Source: an uncultured Granulosicoccaceae bacterium
GTDB lineage: Bacteria; Pseudomonadota; Gammaproteobacteria; CALCKW01
NCBI GenBank assembly: GCA_937925815.1
Contig: CALAMQ010000132.1
Location: 1 to 53,163 of the forward strand
Direction of reading: 5' to 3'
DNA length: 53,163 nt
Shown one piece after another: positions 46,164 through 53,163 of the stretch. The position numbers were made by a program, and so were the translations under genes. The notes under the pieces were generated by a model. It was not told where the DNA came from. It worked only from the letters and a program-made list of their open reading frames with translations, and made no database searches. Numbering within the stretch: the first letter of the stretch is position 1; every line of letters begins with the position of its first letter.

Positions 46164-46682
46164 GTGGCACAGTCCTCGCGCATGCCGCATCGCGCCGTGA
46201 CTGTTGCCATCGGGCTGTTGTTTGTGGCGTTGGCCGCGTTTGTCGCGCGGCCGGTCTGGTTTGAGGCCCGGGAGTCCGACCCGAACCTGCAAAGCACAAC
46301 CCCGGTGAGCGACACAACGCCGGCCCAAGAAGCCGACCCTGCGACAGCGTTCTCACGCCCGCTAAACGCAACAGCAGCCGTGGCAGACAGCCGCGGTGCG
46401 GGCGTTGGTGAGGCGCGTGCTCTTGGCGCGGTGGACTCACCTTTTGGCGAGCGCACGGACACCTCACTGGTAGAGCCGCTCACACAATCGACAGAAAATT
46501 CGACGGTGCCCGCCGCGCGGTGGTGGCGCCAGATAGAGACTTTGCTAGCCTTCGGTCACAACGACAAAGCGAAGCGCGAGTTTTCACTGTTGCTTGTGCA
46601 ACACCCAGAGTTTGCACCGCCCGCGGATGCACCGGTGAACGCCCTGCAAACCTTGGGATTGAACACTGACACCAGCGACTGA
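46164..46682 (+). CDS. membrane-anchored protein of unknown function
   Basis: About 172 residues. A single N-terminal helix (AVTVAIGLLFVALAAFVA) is followed by a low-complexity, Ser/Thr/Ala-rich periplasmic stretch and a short folded end with RWWRQIETLLAFGHNDKAKREFSLLLVQHPEF, a helix-turn-helix layout like a single TPR-type unit. GTG 46164 lies directly after the betB stop; ATG 46182 and GTG 46140 are alternatives. Similar C-terminal patterns occur in anti-sigma-like or envelope proteins, but no family can be named. Confidence 0.6.
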   Translation: MAQSSRMPHRAVTVAIGLLFVALAAFVARPVWFEARESDPNLQSTTPVSDTTPAQEADPATAFSRPLNATAAVADSRGAGVGEARALGAVDSPFGERTDTSLVEPLTQSTENSTVPAARWWRQIETLLAFGHNDKAKREFSLLLVQHPEFAPPADAPVNALQTLGLNTDTSD

Positions 46683-46700
46683 AACTCCCTAGCCGCGCGC

Positions 46701-47369
46701 TTACTCTGCTGAGAAGTAGCTGTCGCCAAACCACGCGCGTGCGCTGCCACGCTGATTGTCTGTGTCGCTCATCAGCACAAGCACATCGGCGTGATCGATT
46801 TCGACACCGAGCAACGCCCGGAAGTCCTCGCGTACATTGCGCGATTCGCTGAACCACTGACCGCGCTCGTCCTTGGCGCCGCGCACTGCAACCATGATCG
46901 AGTGCTCCGGCAGCCACGCATTGGGCCAGCTTGCATCGCGTGGCTGACTGCCAGACCACACGTAATTGATGGCATAAGGTTTACGCAGTACGCCCCGTTT
47001 GTGCAACACATAGATTCTCGCAGCGTAGTCGTCGCCATCGCGCGCCTGTTCATCGAGACCCGACGGACCGTGATCCACGCGCCAGCGCCAGTGCAACACC
47101 GGTGTTTGCGTCAGATCGACCTGGGATTCTTTGTAAAACGCCGACGCCGTGCCCTGGCTGACCGCCTGCAGCGCGGTGCCTGAGCCATCATCGATCAAGC
47201 GGTACTGGGTTTGTCCACTGAAGCTGTGCTCAGCCCAACCCCGTGTATCAGACTGAGAGAACCGCCCAAACCAGTGTGGCGCCGCCGAACCGGCGCACAC
47301 AACTGCGGCTAACGTGGCCACTAGCCACAACCGCGCGGACCGTTGATTCAGCAATTTTTGATTGGCCAT
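46701..47369 (-). CDS. DUF3047 domain-containing exported protein
   Basis: 222 residues. Signal peptide about 1-30 (LWLVATLAAVVCAGSAA). The mature part carries LHWRWRVDHGPSG, GDDYAARIYVLHK, AINYVWSG, ESRNVREDFRALLG and MSDTDNQRGSARAWFGDSYF, the conserved blocks of DUF3047, a periplasmic jelly-roll-like family of unknown role. ATG 47369 has AGGA upstream. Divergent from the sigma-factor operon with 91 bp between starts, so it could share its control. Confidence 0.88.
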   Translation of the reverse strand: MANQKLLNQRSARLWLVATLAAVVCAGSAAPHWFGRFSQSDTRGWAEHSFSGQTQYRLIDDGSGTALQAVSQGTASAFYKESQVDLTQTPVLHWRWRVDHGPSGLDEQARDGDDYAARIYVLHKRGVLRKPYAINYVWSGSQPRDASWPNAWLPEHSIMVAVRGAKDERGQWFSESRNVREDFRALLGVEIDHADVLVLMSDTDNQRGSARAWFGDSYFSAE

Positions 47370-47460
47370 CGTACATCCTGTCAACCGAACAGCGTCCTAC
47401 GCGTTGAAGCATAGACAGGTCAGCGACCTGTGTGCCAACCACCATTTCAAGGATCATTCC

Positions 47461-48210
47461 ATGCCACCGGTTTCAGCGGACACTGTCGTGGTCAGACCGC
47501 AGGCTAACCACACCCGCCCGCACACTGAGAACCGGACCCAAGCCGCCGCGGTGCGTGATGCCGGCGAGCCGCACGCGCTACACTTGCGCTCTCGACCCTT
47601 AACCATTTCGACGAGTGCGCAAACAGTGGCGCTACCGGCCAACGCCATGAACGAGTCCATTGGCGCCGCGGCACCACCGCAGCCTGCACCAATCACCCTT
47701 GACGGTTTTCTCGCGTCAGTCGAGAAGCGTGCCTTCGTGATGGCAAAATACGCAACCGGCGACGCTGACGCGGCTCTCGACATTGTGCAGGAGTCGATGT
47801 ACCGATTGGTCGAACGCTACCGAGACCGCGAGCCCACAGAGTGGGCACCGCTTTTCTTCACCATTGTCCAAAGACAGATTGCCGACCACCACAGGCCACG
47901 GGGTATCACCGGTCGGCTCAAACGTTGGTTTGGCGACGCGGGTAACGAAATCGAGGCAACCGAACAATTGGCGGCATCGAATGCCGACCCGGGCGATGTG
48001 GCAGATGCTGATGCGCTGGGCAATCACCTTGTTCACGCACTCGAGCGATTGCCTGAGCGCCAACGCCAAGTGTTCATGCTTCGCCAGTGGCAGGGACTGA
48101 GTGTTGAGCAAACCGCTTCAGCACTTGGCATCTCCGTTGGCAGTGTCAAAACCCATCTTTCACGCGCGCTTGCACACTTGCGACAAAGGCTCCCGGAGGA
48201 CCTGACATGA
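47461..48210 (+). CDS. RNA polymerase sigma factor, sigma-70 (ECF-like) family
   Basis: 249 residues from ATG 47461, which has AAGGA with 7-nt spacing. Region 2 is ATGDADAALDIVQESMYRLVERY with RQIADHHRPRG; region 4 is LERLPERQRQVFMLRQWQGLSVEQTASALGIS followed by VGSVKTHLSRALAHLRQRL (one helix-turn-helix). Regions 1 and 3 are absent. A 62-residue N-terminal extension with no recognised motif precedes the usual start MNESIG (ATG 47647, no ribosome site). It overlaps the next gene by 4 nt. Likely controls envelope or stress genes; target unknown. Confidence 0.88.
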   Translation: MPPVSADTVVVRPQANHTRPHTENRTQAAAVRDAGEPHALHLRSRPLTISTSAQTVALPANAMNESIGAAAPPQPAPITLDGFLASVEKRAFVMAKYATGDADAALDIVQESMYRLVERYRDREPTEWAPLFFTIVQRQIADHHRPRGITGRLKRWFGDAGNEIEATEQLAASNADPGDVADADALGNHLVHALERLPERQRQVFMLRQWQGLSVEQTASALGISVGSVKTHLSRALAHLRQRLPEDLT

Positions 48211-48611
48211 GCGATGCCCCACTCAGCGAACCGGACCACCGCACCGCCGCACGCGTCACGGCGCAGTTACAGCGCGAGGCTGACTCACTCAATGACATCG
48301 AGTGCGCCAAACTGGCCGCCGCGCGCCGGCGCGCACTCAGTCGGCCGGTCAGTGAGCCCACTCGCTGGGCGGCCCTCACACCGCCCCGATTGAGCATGGC
48401 AGCGGCAGCGGTGCTCGCGCTTGCTGTCGCGGTGCCACTGTTGACGACAAACGGATCTCTGCAAGAGACCACAACGGCGGTTGCCGAAGCGAACACCACA
48501 GGTGACATGCTCGGCGACCTGCCCCTGCTCGCCAACAGTGACGATGTGGAATTTCTGCAGGACCTGGAATTTCTTATGTGGTTAGAGACCCAGGAAGACA
48601 ATGCAACTTAG
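48207..48611 (+). CDS. DUF3619-like membrane protein, probable anti-sigma factor
   Basis: 134 residues: N-terminal cytoplasmic helices (about 1-55, acidic/basic mixed), a single membrane helix (SMAAAAVLALAVAVPLL, about 67-83), and a short acidic end with EFLQDLEFLMWLE. The layout matches anti-sigma partners of small sigma factors, including DUF3619 proteins, and the ATGA overlap with the sigma gene plus GGAGG supports coupled expression. Anti-sigma role is inferred. Confidence 0.75.
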   Translation: MSDAPLSEPDHRTAARVTAQLQREADSLNDIECAKLAAARRRALSRPVSEPTRWAALTPPRLSMAAAAVLALAVAVPLLTTNGSLQETTTAVAEANTTGDMLGDLPLLANSDDVEFLQDLEFLMWLETQEDNAT

Positions 48612-48810
48612 GATATTGGCCTGCGTCGCCGTCGCACTAGTGGGCGCAGCTCGGGCCAGCGACGATATGCCCAGCCTGGAACTCTTGGAACTGCTTGGGC
48701 AGTGGCAGGCGTTGGCTGAATACGGTGTCGATATTGACCGCATGTTGAACAATCAGGTCGAACCAGAAGCCAGCACCGAAACCGACGACAACGAGGCATC
48801 CCAACCGTGA
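48601..48810 (+). CDS. small exported protein in sigma-factor cluster
   Basis: 69 residues: signal peptide (LRILACVAVALVGAARA), then an acidic mature part with SLELLELLGQWQALAEYGVDID. Overlaps both neighbours (11 nt with the anti-sigma-like gene, GTGA with the DUF3106 gene), so it is part of one coupled translation series. GGAAG precedes the ATG. No family named; found in the usual place between the anti-sigma-like and DUF3106 genes. Confidence 0.7.
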   Translation: MQLRILACVAVALVGAARASDDMPSLELLELLGQWQALAEYGVDIDRMLNNQVEPEASTETDDNEASQP

Positions 48811-49373
48811 AACGATTCACTTTGAGCATTCTGGCTGCGCTGTTCGTCAACGTGGCTGTGGCAGCCGTCCCCGACTGGGACCAACTCAGCACAGCAGAAC
48901 AGCAATCACTCAGCGCACTTGAGGCAACGTGGGATACGCTTGACGAGCAACGCCGCAGCAATATTCTGCGCGGGCTAGCGGCATGGCAGTCTTTGGACAC
49001 AGGTGGGCGTGAGCGTGTGCAAGCACGCTTTGGCCAGTGGCGCGCGCTCGGCGATTCAGAACAGCGCCGACTACGCGGTGAATTCACACGTTTTCAGGCG
49101 ATGGACGAACAGACCAAGACGCGGCTGCGCGACTTGCACACGAAATTCAAAAACCTCTCGCCTGAACAACAGCGCGCACTACGCGACCGTTTCAGCGAGG
49201 ACCGCCGTGACCGGGACGCCACTGACGCCAACCACGCTGACACGGCGCGCGATGACAACGCAGACGGTCAACGCGACGACAACCGGAACGGTGGTGACCG
49301 CAATGACAACCGTTCAGATTCGCGTGATTCGCGCAGCGGTGGGGGGGATCGCAGTTCGCGCGGCAACGAGTGA
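48807..49373 (+). CDS. DUF3106 domain-containing exported protein
   Basis: 188 residues: signal peptide (about 1-19), then a helical DUF3106 part (about 23-133) with repeated Trp/Leu/Gln motifs WDQLSTAEQQSLSALEATW, WQSLDTGGRERVQARFGQW and FKNLSPEQQRALRDRF, each about 22-24 residues, resembling heptad-poor periplasmic stress proteins of the CpxP/Spy style. The last 55 residues are low-complexity Asp/Arg/Asn/Ser. GTG start overlaps the previous gene. Probably exported sensor or chaperone for the sigma system (inference). Confidence 0.85.
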   Translation: MKRFTLSILAALFVNVAVAAVPDWDQLSTAEQQSLSALEATWDTLDEQRRSNILRGLAAWQSLDTGGRERVQARFGQWRALGDSEQRRLRGEFTRFQAMDEQTKTRLRDLHTKFKNLSPEQQRALRDRFSEDRRDRDATDANHADTARDDNADGQRDDNRNGGDRNDNRSDSRDSRSGGGDRSSRGNE

Positions 49374-49386
49374 CGCTCAGCCGCAG

Positions 49387-50697
49387 TCAGAACCCCAATC
49401 TGTCTCTGAGGCTGTACCACGTCATTGCCGCGACCAGCAATGGCCAGCGCAGCGCGCTGCCGCCTGGGAAAGGCGTGCACGGCACTCGCGCCAACGCATC
49501 AAACTGCGCTGACTCCCCGCACAGTGCATCGGACAGCAACTGACCACTGTAGGTCGCAAGTGCAACCCCATGCCCGCTGTAACCAGAGGCCGTCAGCGTG
49601 TGGTCACCGACGCGCGCAAAATACGGCGCGCGCCGCGCGGTGATACCGAGCGTGCCACCCCAGGCGTAGTCGATGCGGGTGTCGGCGAGCTGCGGGAAGA
49701 TGTCGAGCATTGGGCGTCGAACGAAGGCTTTGATGTCCGACGGAAAGCGGTAGCTGTAGTTTTCACCGCCGCCAAACAGCAGCCGGTTATCCGCCGACAG
49801 ACGGAAATAATTGATCACAAACTTGGCGTCCGCCACCGCAACCCGATCGCGGATTAACTGCGCGGCGGCCTCCGCACCCAGCGGCTCGGTTGCGGCAATG
49901 AAATTGTTAATCGGCATCACGCGCGCGCTGACTGAGCGCTGTAAGTTGCCAAGGTACCCGTTACAGGCCAACACCAATTTGCGCGCCCTGATCTGCCCAC
50001 GCGCAGTGTCCAGCACCACACCCTGCTTGTGCCCTGACAACGAGTTCACCCGGCATTGCTCGCGCACGGTGACCCCGGCTGCCGCCGCCGCTCTCGCCAA
50101 ACCAAAGGCCAACTTCAGAGGGTGTAAATGACCTGCACCCCAATCGACATAGCCGCCGGCGTAGCGCGGGGAATCAACCCACTGGCGCGAGGCCGTGTTG
50201 TCGACTGGCTCGATAGCGTCGTAGTTGTATTCAGTGCGCAGCTTCTCCGCGTAAGCATGCGATGAGGGTGTGTCACGCGCGCTCATCTCGGTGTAGAGAA
50301 TGCCTGGCACGTAGTCGCAATCGATAGCGTGCTCGGCGATCAACGCGTGCACTTTGGCCTTGGCGTCCTCCGCGATCTGCCAAAGCACACGGGCGTGCTC
50401 CAGGCCCAACCAATCCTCTAGCTCGTCTTGATCACGGCGTTGCCCACTGCCGAGCTGACCGCCGTTGCGCCCGGATGCGCCCCAACCGACACGGTGGGCG
50501 TCGAGTAACAGCACCTCTCGGCCGGCCTTAGCCAGGTGCAAAGCCGTTGAGAGCCCTGTGAAGCCCCCGCCCACAATCGCAACGTCGACGTCACAGTCAC
50601 CCTCGGTCGGGGCAAACTGGGGCGGCGCCCCGGCGCTCGCGGCATACCAAGATTCAGGGTATTCACCGGCCTTGTCATTTGCAGTCAGGATGTCCAT
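49387..50697 (-). CDS. puuB: FAD-dependent oxidoreductase, gamma-glutamylputrescine oxidase-like
   Basis: 436-residue DAO-family flavoenzyme. FAD loop VAIVGGGFTGLSTALHLAKAG; GWGASGRNGGQLGSGQ is characteristic of PuuB-type oxidases; the C-terminal ASGYSGHGVALATYSGQLL binds FAD. It oxidises gamma-glutamylputrescine to the aldehyde. Third gene of a minus-strand set after puuA-like and spuC-like genes (43-bp gap). Convergent with the DUF3106 gene. Confidence 0.88.
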   Translation of the reverse strand: MDILTANDKAGEYPESWYAASAGAPPQFAPTEGDCDVDVAIVGGGFTGLSTALHLAKAGREVLLLDAHRVGWGASGRNGGQLGSGQRRDQDELEDWLGLEHARVLWQIAEDAKAKVHALIAEHAIDCDYVPGILYTEMSARDTPSSHAYAEKLRTEYNYDAIEPVDNTASRQWVDSPRYAGGYVDWGAGHLHPLKLAFGLARAAAAAGVTVREQCRVNSLSGHKQGVVLDTARGQIRARKLVLACNGYLGNLQRSVSARVMPINNFIAATEPLGAEAAAQLIRDRVAVADAKFVINYFRLSADNRLLFGGGENYSYRFPSDIKAFVRRPMLDIFPQLADTRIDYAWGGTLGITARRAPYFARVGDHTLTASGYSGHGVALATYSGQLLSDALCGESAQFDALARVPCTPFPGGSALRWPLLVAAMTWYSLRDRLGF

Positions 50698-50740
50698 CTA
50701 GACCCTTTACAACCACGGCGATACCTGCCGGTCCGTGTGT

Positions 50741-52120
50741 TCAGAGTAAACCCGCCGTGTGCAAGCTCGCCAACGCATCATCCAAGCCCTGCCGTGCGCG
50801 CTCGACCAAGAGATCGATTTCACTGTGTGAAATCACAAGTGGTGGCGAAACAATCATGGTGTCACCAACCGCGCGCATCATCAGACCGTGGGACAGGCAA
50901 TGGTCGCGCACGATGGCGCCGGCCGCGCCACGTTCGCCCGCAAAGGGCGCTCGCGTAGCGGGGTTCGGACTGAGTTCCAGTGCACCGAGCAACCCGCGGC
51001 TGCGCGTCTCACCAATCAACGCGTGATCACCCAGCGTTGCCCAACGTGATGCGAGGTATGGCGCGATGTCGTCGCGCACGCGGGGAATCATACCCTCTTC
51101 GTCGATGATGCGCAGGTTCTCCAGCGCAACGGCACAGGCAACCGGGTGGCCTGAGTAGGTGTACCCGTGCGCAAGTTCGGTGGTGGCGAGCACCTCGGCG
51201 ACACGGTCATGGTAGAGGGATGCACCAATTGGGATGTAACCCGAGCTCAAGCCCTTGGCCGTGGTCATGATGTCAGCGTCAATGTTCATTGACTCACACG
51301 CAAACCACTCACCGGTGCGCCCATATCCGGTGATCACTTCATCGGCGATCAACAAAATATTGTGTTCTTTACAGATGCGTTGAATTTCTGGCCAATAGCT
51401 CTCTGCAGGGATGATGACGCCACCTGCCCCCTGGATGGGTTCTGCGATAAAGGCCGCAACGCGGTCGGCGCCGAGTTCAAGAATTTTGGCTTCGAGCAGG
51501 CGGGCCCGCTCGAGACCAAAGGCCTCGGGGTCGCTCTCGCCGCCCTCGCCATACCAGTAGGGCTGATCAATGTGCACGATGTCAGCGATGGGCAAACCGC
51601 CTTGCGCGTGCATCGGTTTCATACCACCGAGACTCGCCGCCGCCATAGTCGAGCCGTGGTAGGCATTCTTACGCGCAATCACGACCGTCTTCTGCGGTTT
51701 ACCAAGAGTGGCCCAATAGTGCCGTGCCAAACGCAAATTGGTGTCATTGGCATCAGAACCGGACCCGTTGAAAAAGACCTGGTTAAAACCCTCAGGTGCA
51801 ATTTCCGCAAGCCGCGCCGCAAGCGCCACCACGGGCGGGTGGGTGGTTTGAAAGAAGGTGTTGTAGTAAGGCAGCTCGCGCATCTGTCGCTCGGCGACGC
51901 TCGCAAGTTCGTGACGACCGTAACCAATGTTGACGCACCACAAGCCCGCCATCGCATCGAGGATCTGCTCGCCCTCGCTGTCCCAGACAAAGACGCCGTC
52001 GGCGCGCGTGATCACACGCGCGCCTTTCGCGCCGAGTTCCTGACCCTTGGTAAAGGGGTGCATGTGGTGTGCAGCGTCAAGCGCCTGCATCTGCTCGGTC
52101 GGTGGGTGATTGGTCAACAT
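50741..52120 (-). CDS. spuC: class III aminotransferase, putrescine-pyruvate type (SpuC-like)
   Basis: 459-residue PLP omega-aminotransferase. Cofactor lysine in TTAKGLSSGYIPIGA, the VFFNGSGSDANDTNLRLAR phosphate loop, and LIADEVITGYGRTG with the PLP-ring Asp. SpuC moves an amino group from putrescine or spermidine to pyruvate. ATG 52120 has GGAG 8 nt upstream; an ATG/GTG eight codons earlier lacks support. Lies between puuA-like and puuB-like genes, all on the minus strand. Confidence 0.9.
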   Translation of the reverse strand: MLTNHPPTEQMQALDAAHHMHPFTKGQELGAKGARVITRADGVFVWDSEGEQILDAMAGLWCVNIGYGRHELASVAERQMRELPYYNTFFQTTHPPVVALAARLAEIAPEGFNQVFFNGSGSDANDTNLRLARHYWATLGKPQKTVVIARKNAYHGSTMAAASLGGMKPMHAQGGLPIADIVHIDQPYWYGEGGESDPEAFGLERARLLEAKILELGADRVAAFIAEPIQGAGGVIIPAESYWPEIQRICKEHNILLIADEVITGYGRTGEWFACESMNIDADIMTTAKGLSSGYIPIGASLYHDRVAEVLATTELAHGYTYSGHPVACAVALENLRIIDEEGMIPRVRDDIAPYLASRWATLGDHALIGETRSRGLLGALELSPNPATRAPFAGERGAAGAIVRDHCLSHGLMMRAVGDTMIVSPPLVISHSEIDLLVERARQGLDDALASLHTAGLL

Positions 52121-52166
52121 GGGGGGTTCTCCAGATTCGGGCAAGCCACGGGCAATGGGCGGTTGG

Positions 52167-53163
52167 TCACACGTTCAGCAGCAAATGCTGTCGTTCCCAA
52201 GGGCTGATGACTTGTTGAAATTCGTCTATCTCAAAGCGCTTGATGATTTTGTACACATCGCAAAATTCAGCACCGAGCGCATCGGTAATATCTGTGGCCT
52301 CTTCAAACAGATCGAGCGCCGAGCTCAAATCCCAAGGCAAGGTGCGCGAGCTCATGCGGTCGTGCGCGCTCGGGCTCATTGCCATCGTGGGTTCGCTGTT
52401 ATTGACCATGCCCAAGTAACCACAGGCGAGGCTCGCTGCGATTGCGAGATACGGATTTGCGTCCATGCCGACAACGCGGTTCTCAATGCGGCGCGCGGCG
52501 GCGGTGGAATTGGGAATGCGCAGACCCGCGGCGCGGTTGTCCAAGCCCCACTCAAGATTCACCGGCGCCGACTCACCGGCGACAAAGCGCCGATACGAGT
52601 TCACATAGGGCGCGAGAATGCACACCACCGAAGGCAAATGTTGTTGTTGGCCTGCAAGAAAACCGTTAAACAGTTGTGTCGGATTGCCACTGGCATCGGT
52701 GAAGACATTTTGTCCGGTGACCGAATCGACCACACTCTGGTGAATGTGCATCGCGCTGCCGGGCTCATTCTGCATCGGCTTTGCCATGAAAGTGGCGTAG
52801 CAATCGTGTTGCAGCGCCGCCTCTCGAATAGTGCGTTTGAGCAAGAAGACTTGGTCGGCGAGCTTGAGCGGATCACCGTGTTGCAAATTGATCTCAATTT
52901 GCCCGGCCCCACCCTCTTGAATGATGGTGTCGAGTTCAAAACCCTGCGCTTCGGCAAAGTCATAGATGTGGTCGATGACCACGCCGTACTCGTCAACCGC
53001 ACTCATGCTATACGCCTGGCGACTCACACCGCTGCGCCCGGTCCGGCCGACCGGTGGTTCGATGGGCATATCGGGGTCAGGGTTGGGTTTTGTGAGATAG
53101 AACTCCATTTCCGGTGCCACCACGGGCATCCAATTTCGCTCAGCGTATTTAGCAAGCACACGC
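52167..53163 (-). CDS. puuA: gamma-glutamylputrescine synthetase-like glutamine synthetase, partial
   Basis: C-terminal about 330 residues of a glutamine-synthetase-family enzyme; the 5' end lies beyond the window. Ligands of the active site are visible: APEMEFYL, GGAGQIEIN, GSAMHIHQS with the metal His, and the RRFVAGESAPVN/NRAAGLRIP ATP-glutamate stretch. Context (spuC-like and puuB-like genes 46 bp and further downstream) favours glutamylation of putrescine over glutamine synthesis. The adenylylation Tyr of GlnA is not evident. Confidence 0.9.
   Translation of the reverse strand, partial: RVLAKYAERNWMPVVAPEMEFYLTKPNPDPDMPIEPPVGRTGRSGVSRQAYSMSAVDEYGVVIDHIYDFAEAQGFELDTIIQEGGAGQIEINLQHGDPLKLADQVFLLKRTIREAALQHDCYATFMAKPMQNEPGSAMHIHQSVVDSVTGQNVFTDASGNPTQLFNGFLAGQQQHLPSVVCILAPYVNSYRRFVAGESAPVNLEWGLDNRAAGLRIPNSTAAARRIENRVVGMDANPYLAIAASLACGYLGMVNNSEPTMAMSPSAHDRMSSRTLPWDLSSALDLFEEATDITDALGAEFCDVYKIIKRFEIDEFQQVISPWERQHLLLNV

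Overview
The window is GC-rich, densely coded chromosomal DNA from a gammaproteobacterium. The main evidence is the block gyrA-serC-pheA-tyrA-aroA-cmk-rpsA-ihfB, which lies divergently from ubiG, a MupP/Gph-type phosphatase and a YciK-type dehydrogenase, as in pseudomonads and relatives. It is supported by psd-epmA-efp, with EF-P carrying Lys34 in PGKGQ, and by lapB-pyrF. A Na+-pumping oxaloacetate decarboxylase, choline-to-betaine genes and polyamine catabolism genes fit a marine or saline, heterotrophic life. Genus cannot be set from the sequence alone.

Layout. 1-5.1 kb: a PLP-dependent desulfhydrase/deaminase, a stand-alone lptE, then a cytochrome P450 and a large membrane-anchored di-heme cytochrome c resembling RoxA. 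5.3-8.5 kb: oadGAB. 8.8-12.7 kb: lapB, pyrF, a phosphoribosyltransferase, an M50 protease and a PhyH-type dioxygenase, tightly spaced. 12.8-22.9 kb: the gyrA-to-ihfB block, mostly with 4-nt overlaps. 23.2-28.3 kb: ubiG, HAD phosphatase, SDR, MipA/OmpV porin-like protein, prmB and a Sco-like protein. 28.3-31.1 kb: psd, an uncharacterised HExxH protein, epmA and efp.

31.3-35.0 kb is the least ordinary part. It holds a degenerate receiver-PAS-EAL protein, followed by a gene with its own AT-rich promoter region. That gene encodes an N-terminal Cas6-like domain joined to a reverse-transcriptase-like C-terminal region without a visible YxDD motif. No CRISPR array, cas1 or cas2 is present in the window. 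After it come a quinone oxidoreductase, an AEC transporter, a cluster of short hairpins and tRNA-Arg(ACG).

37.8-46.2 kb carries betA and betB about 5 kb apart, with a Nudix hydrolase, two MFS transporters, RidA, ArfB and a GcvA-type LysR regulator between them. 46.2-49.4 kb has a DUF3047 protein and a coupled sigma factor / anti-sigma-like / DUF3106 set. 49.4-53.2 kb holds putrescine-degradation genes (puuB-like, spuC-like, puuA-like), the last cut by the window end. No insertion sequence, integrase, prophage or CRISPR array was seen.
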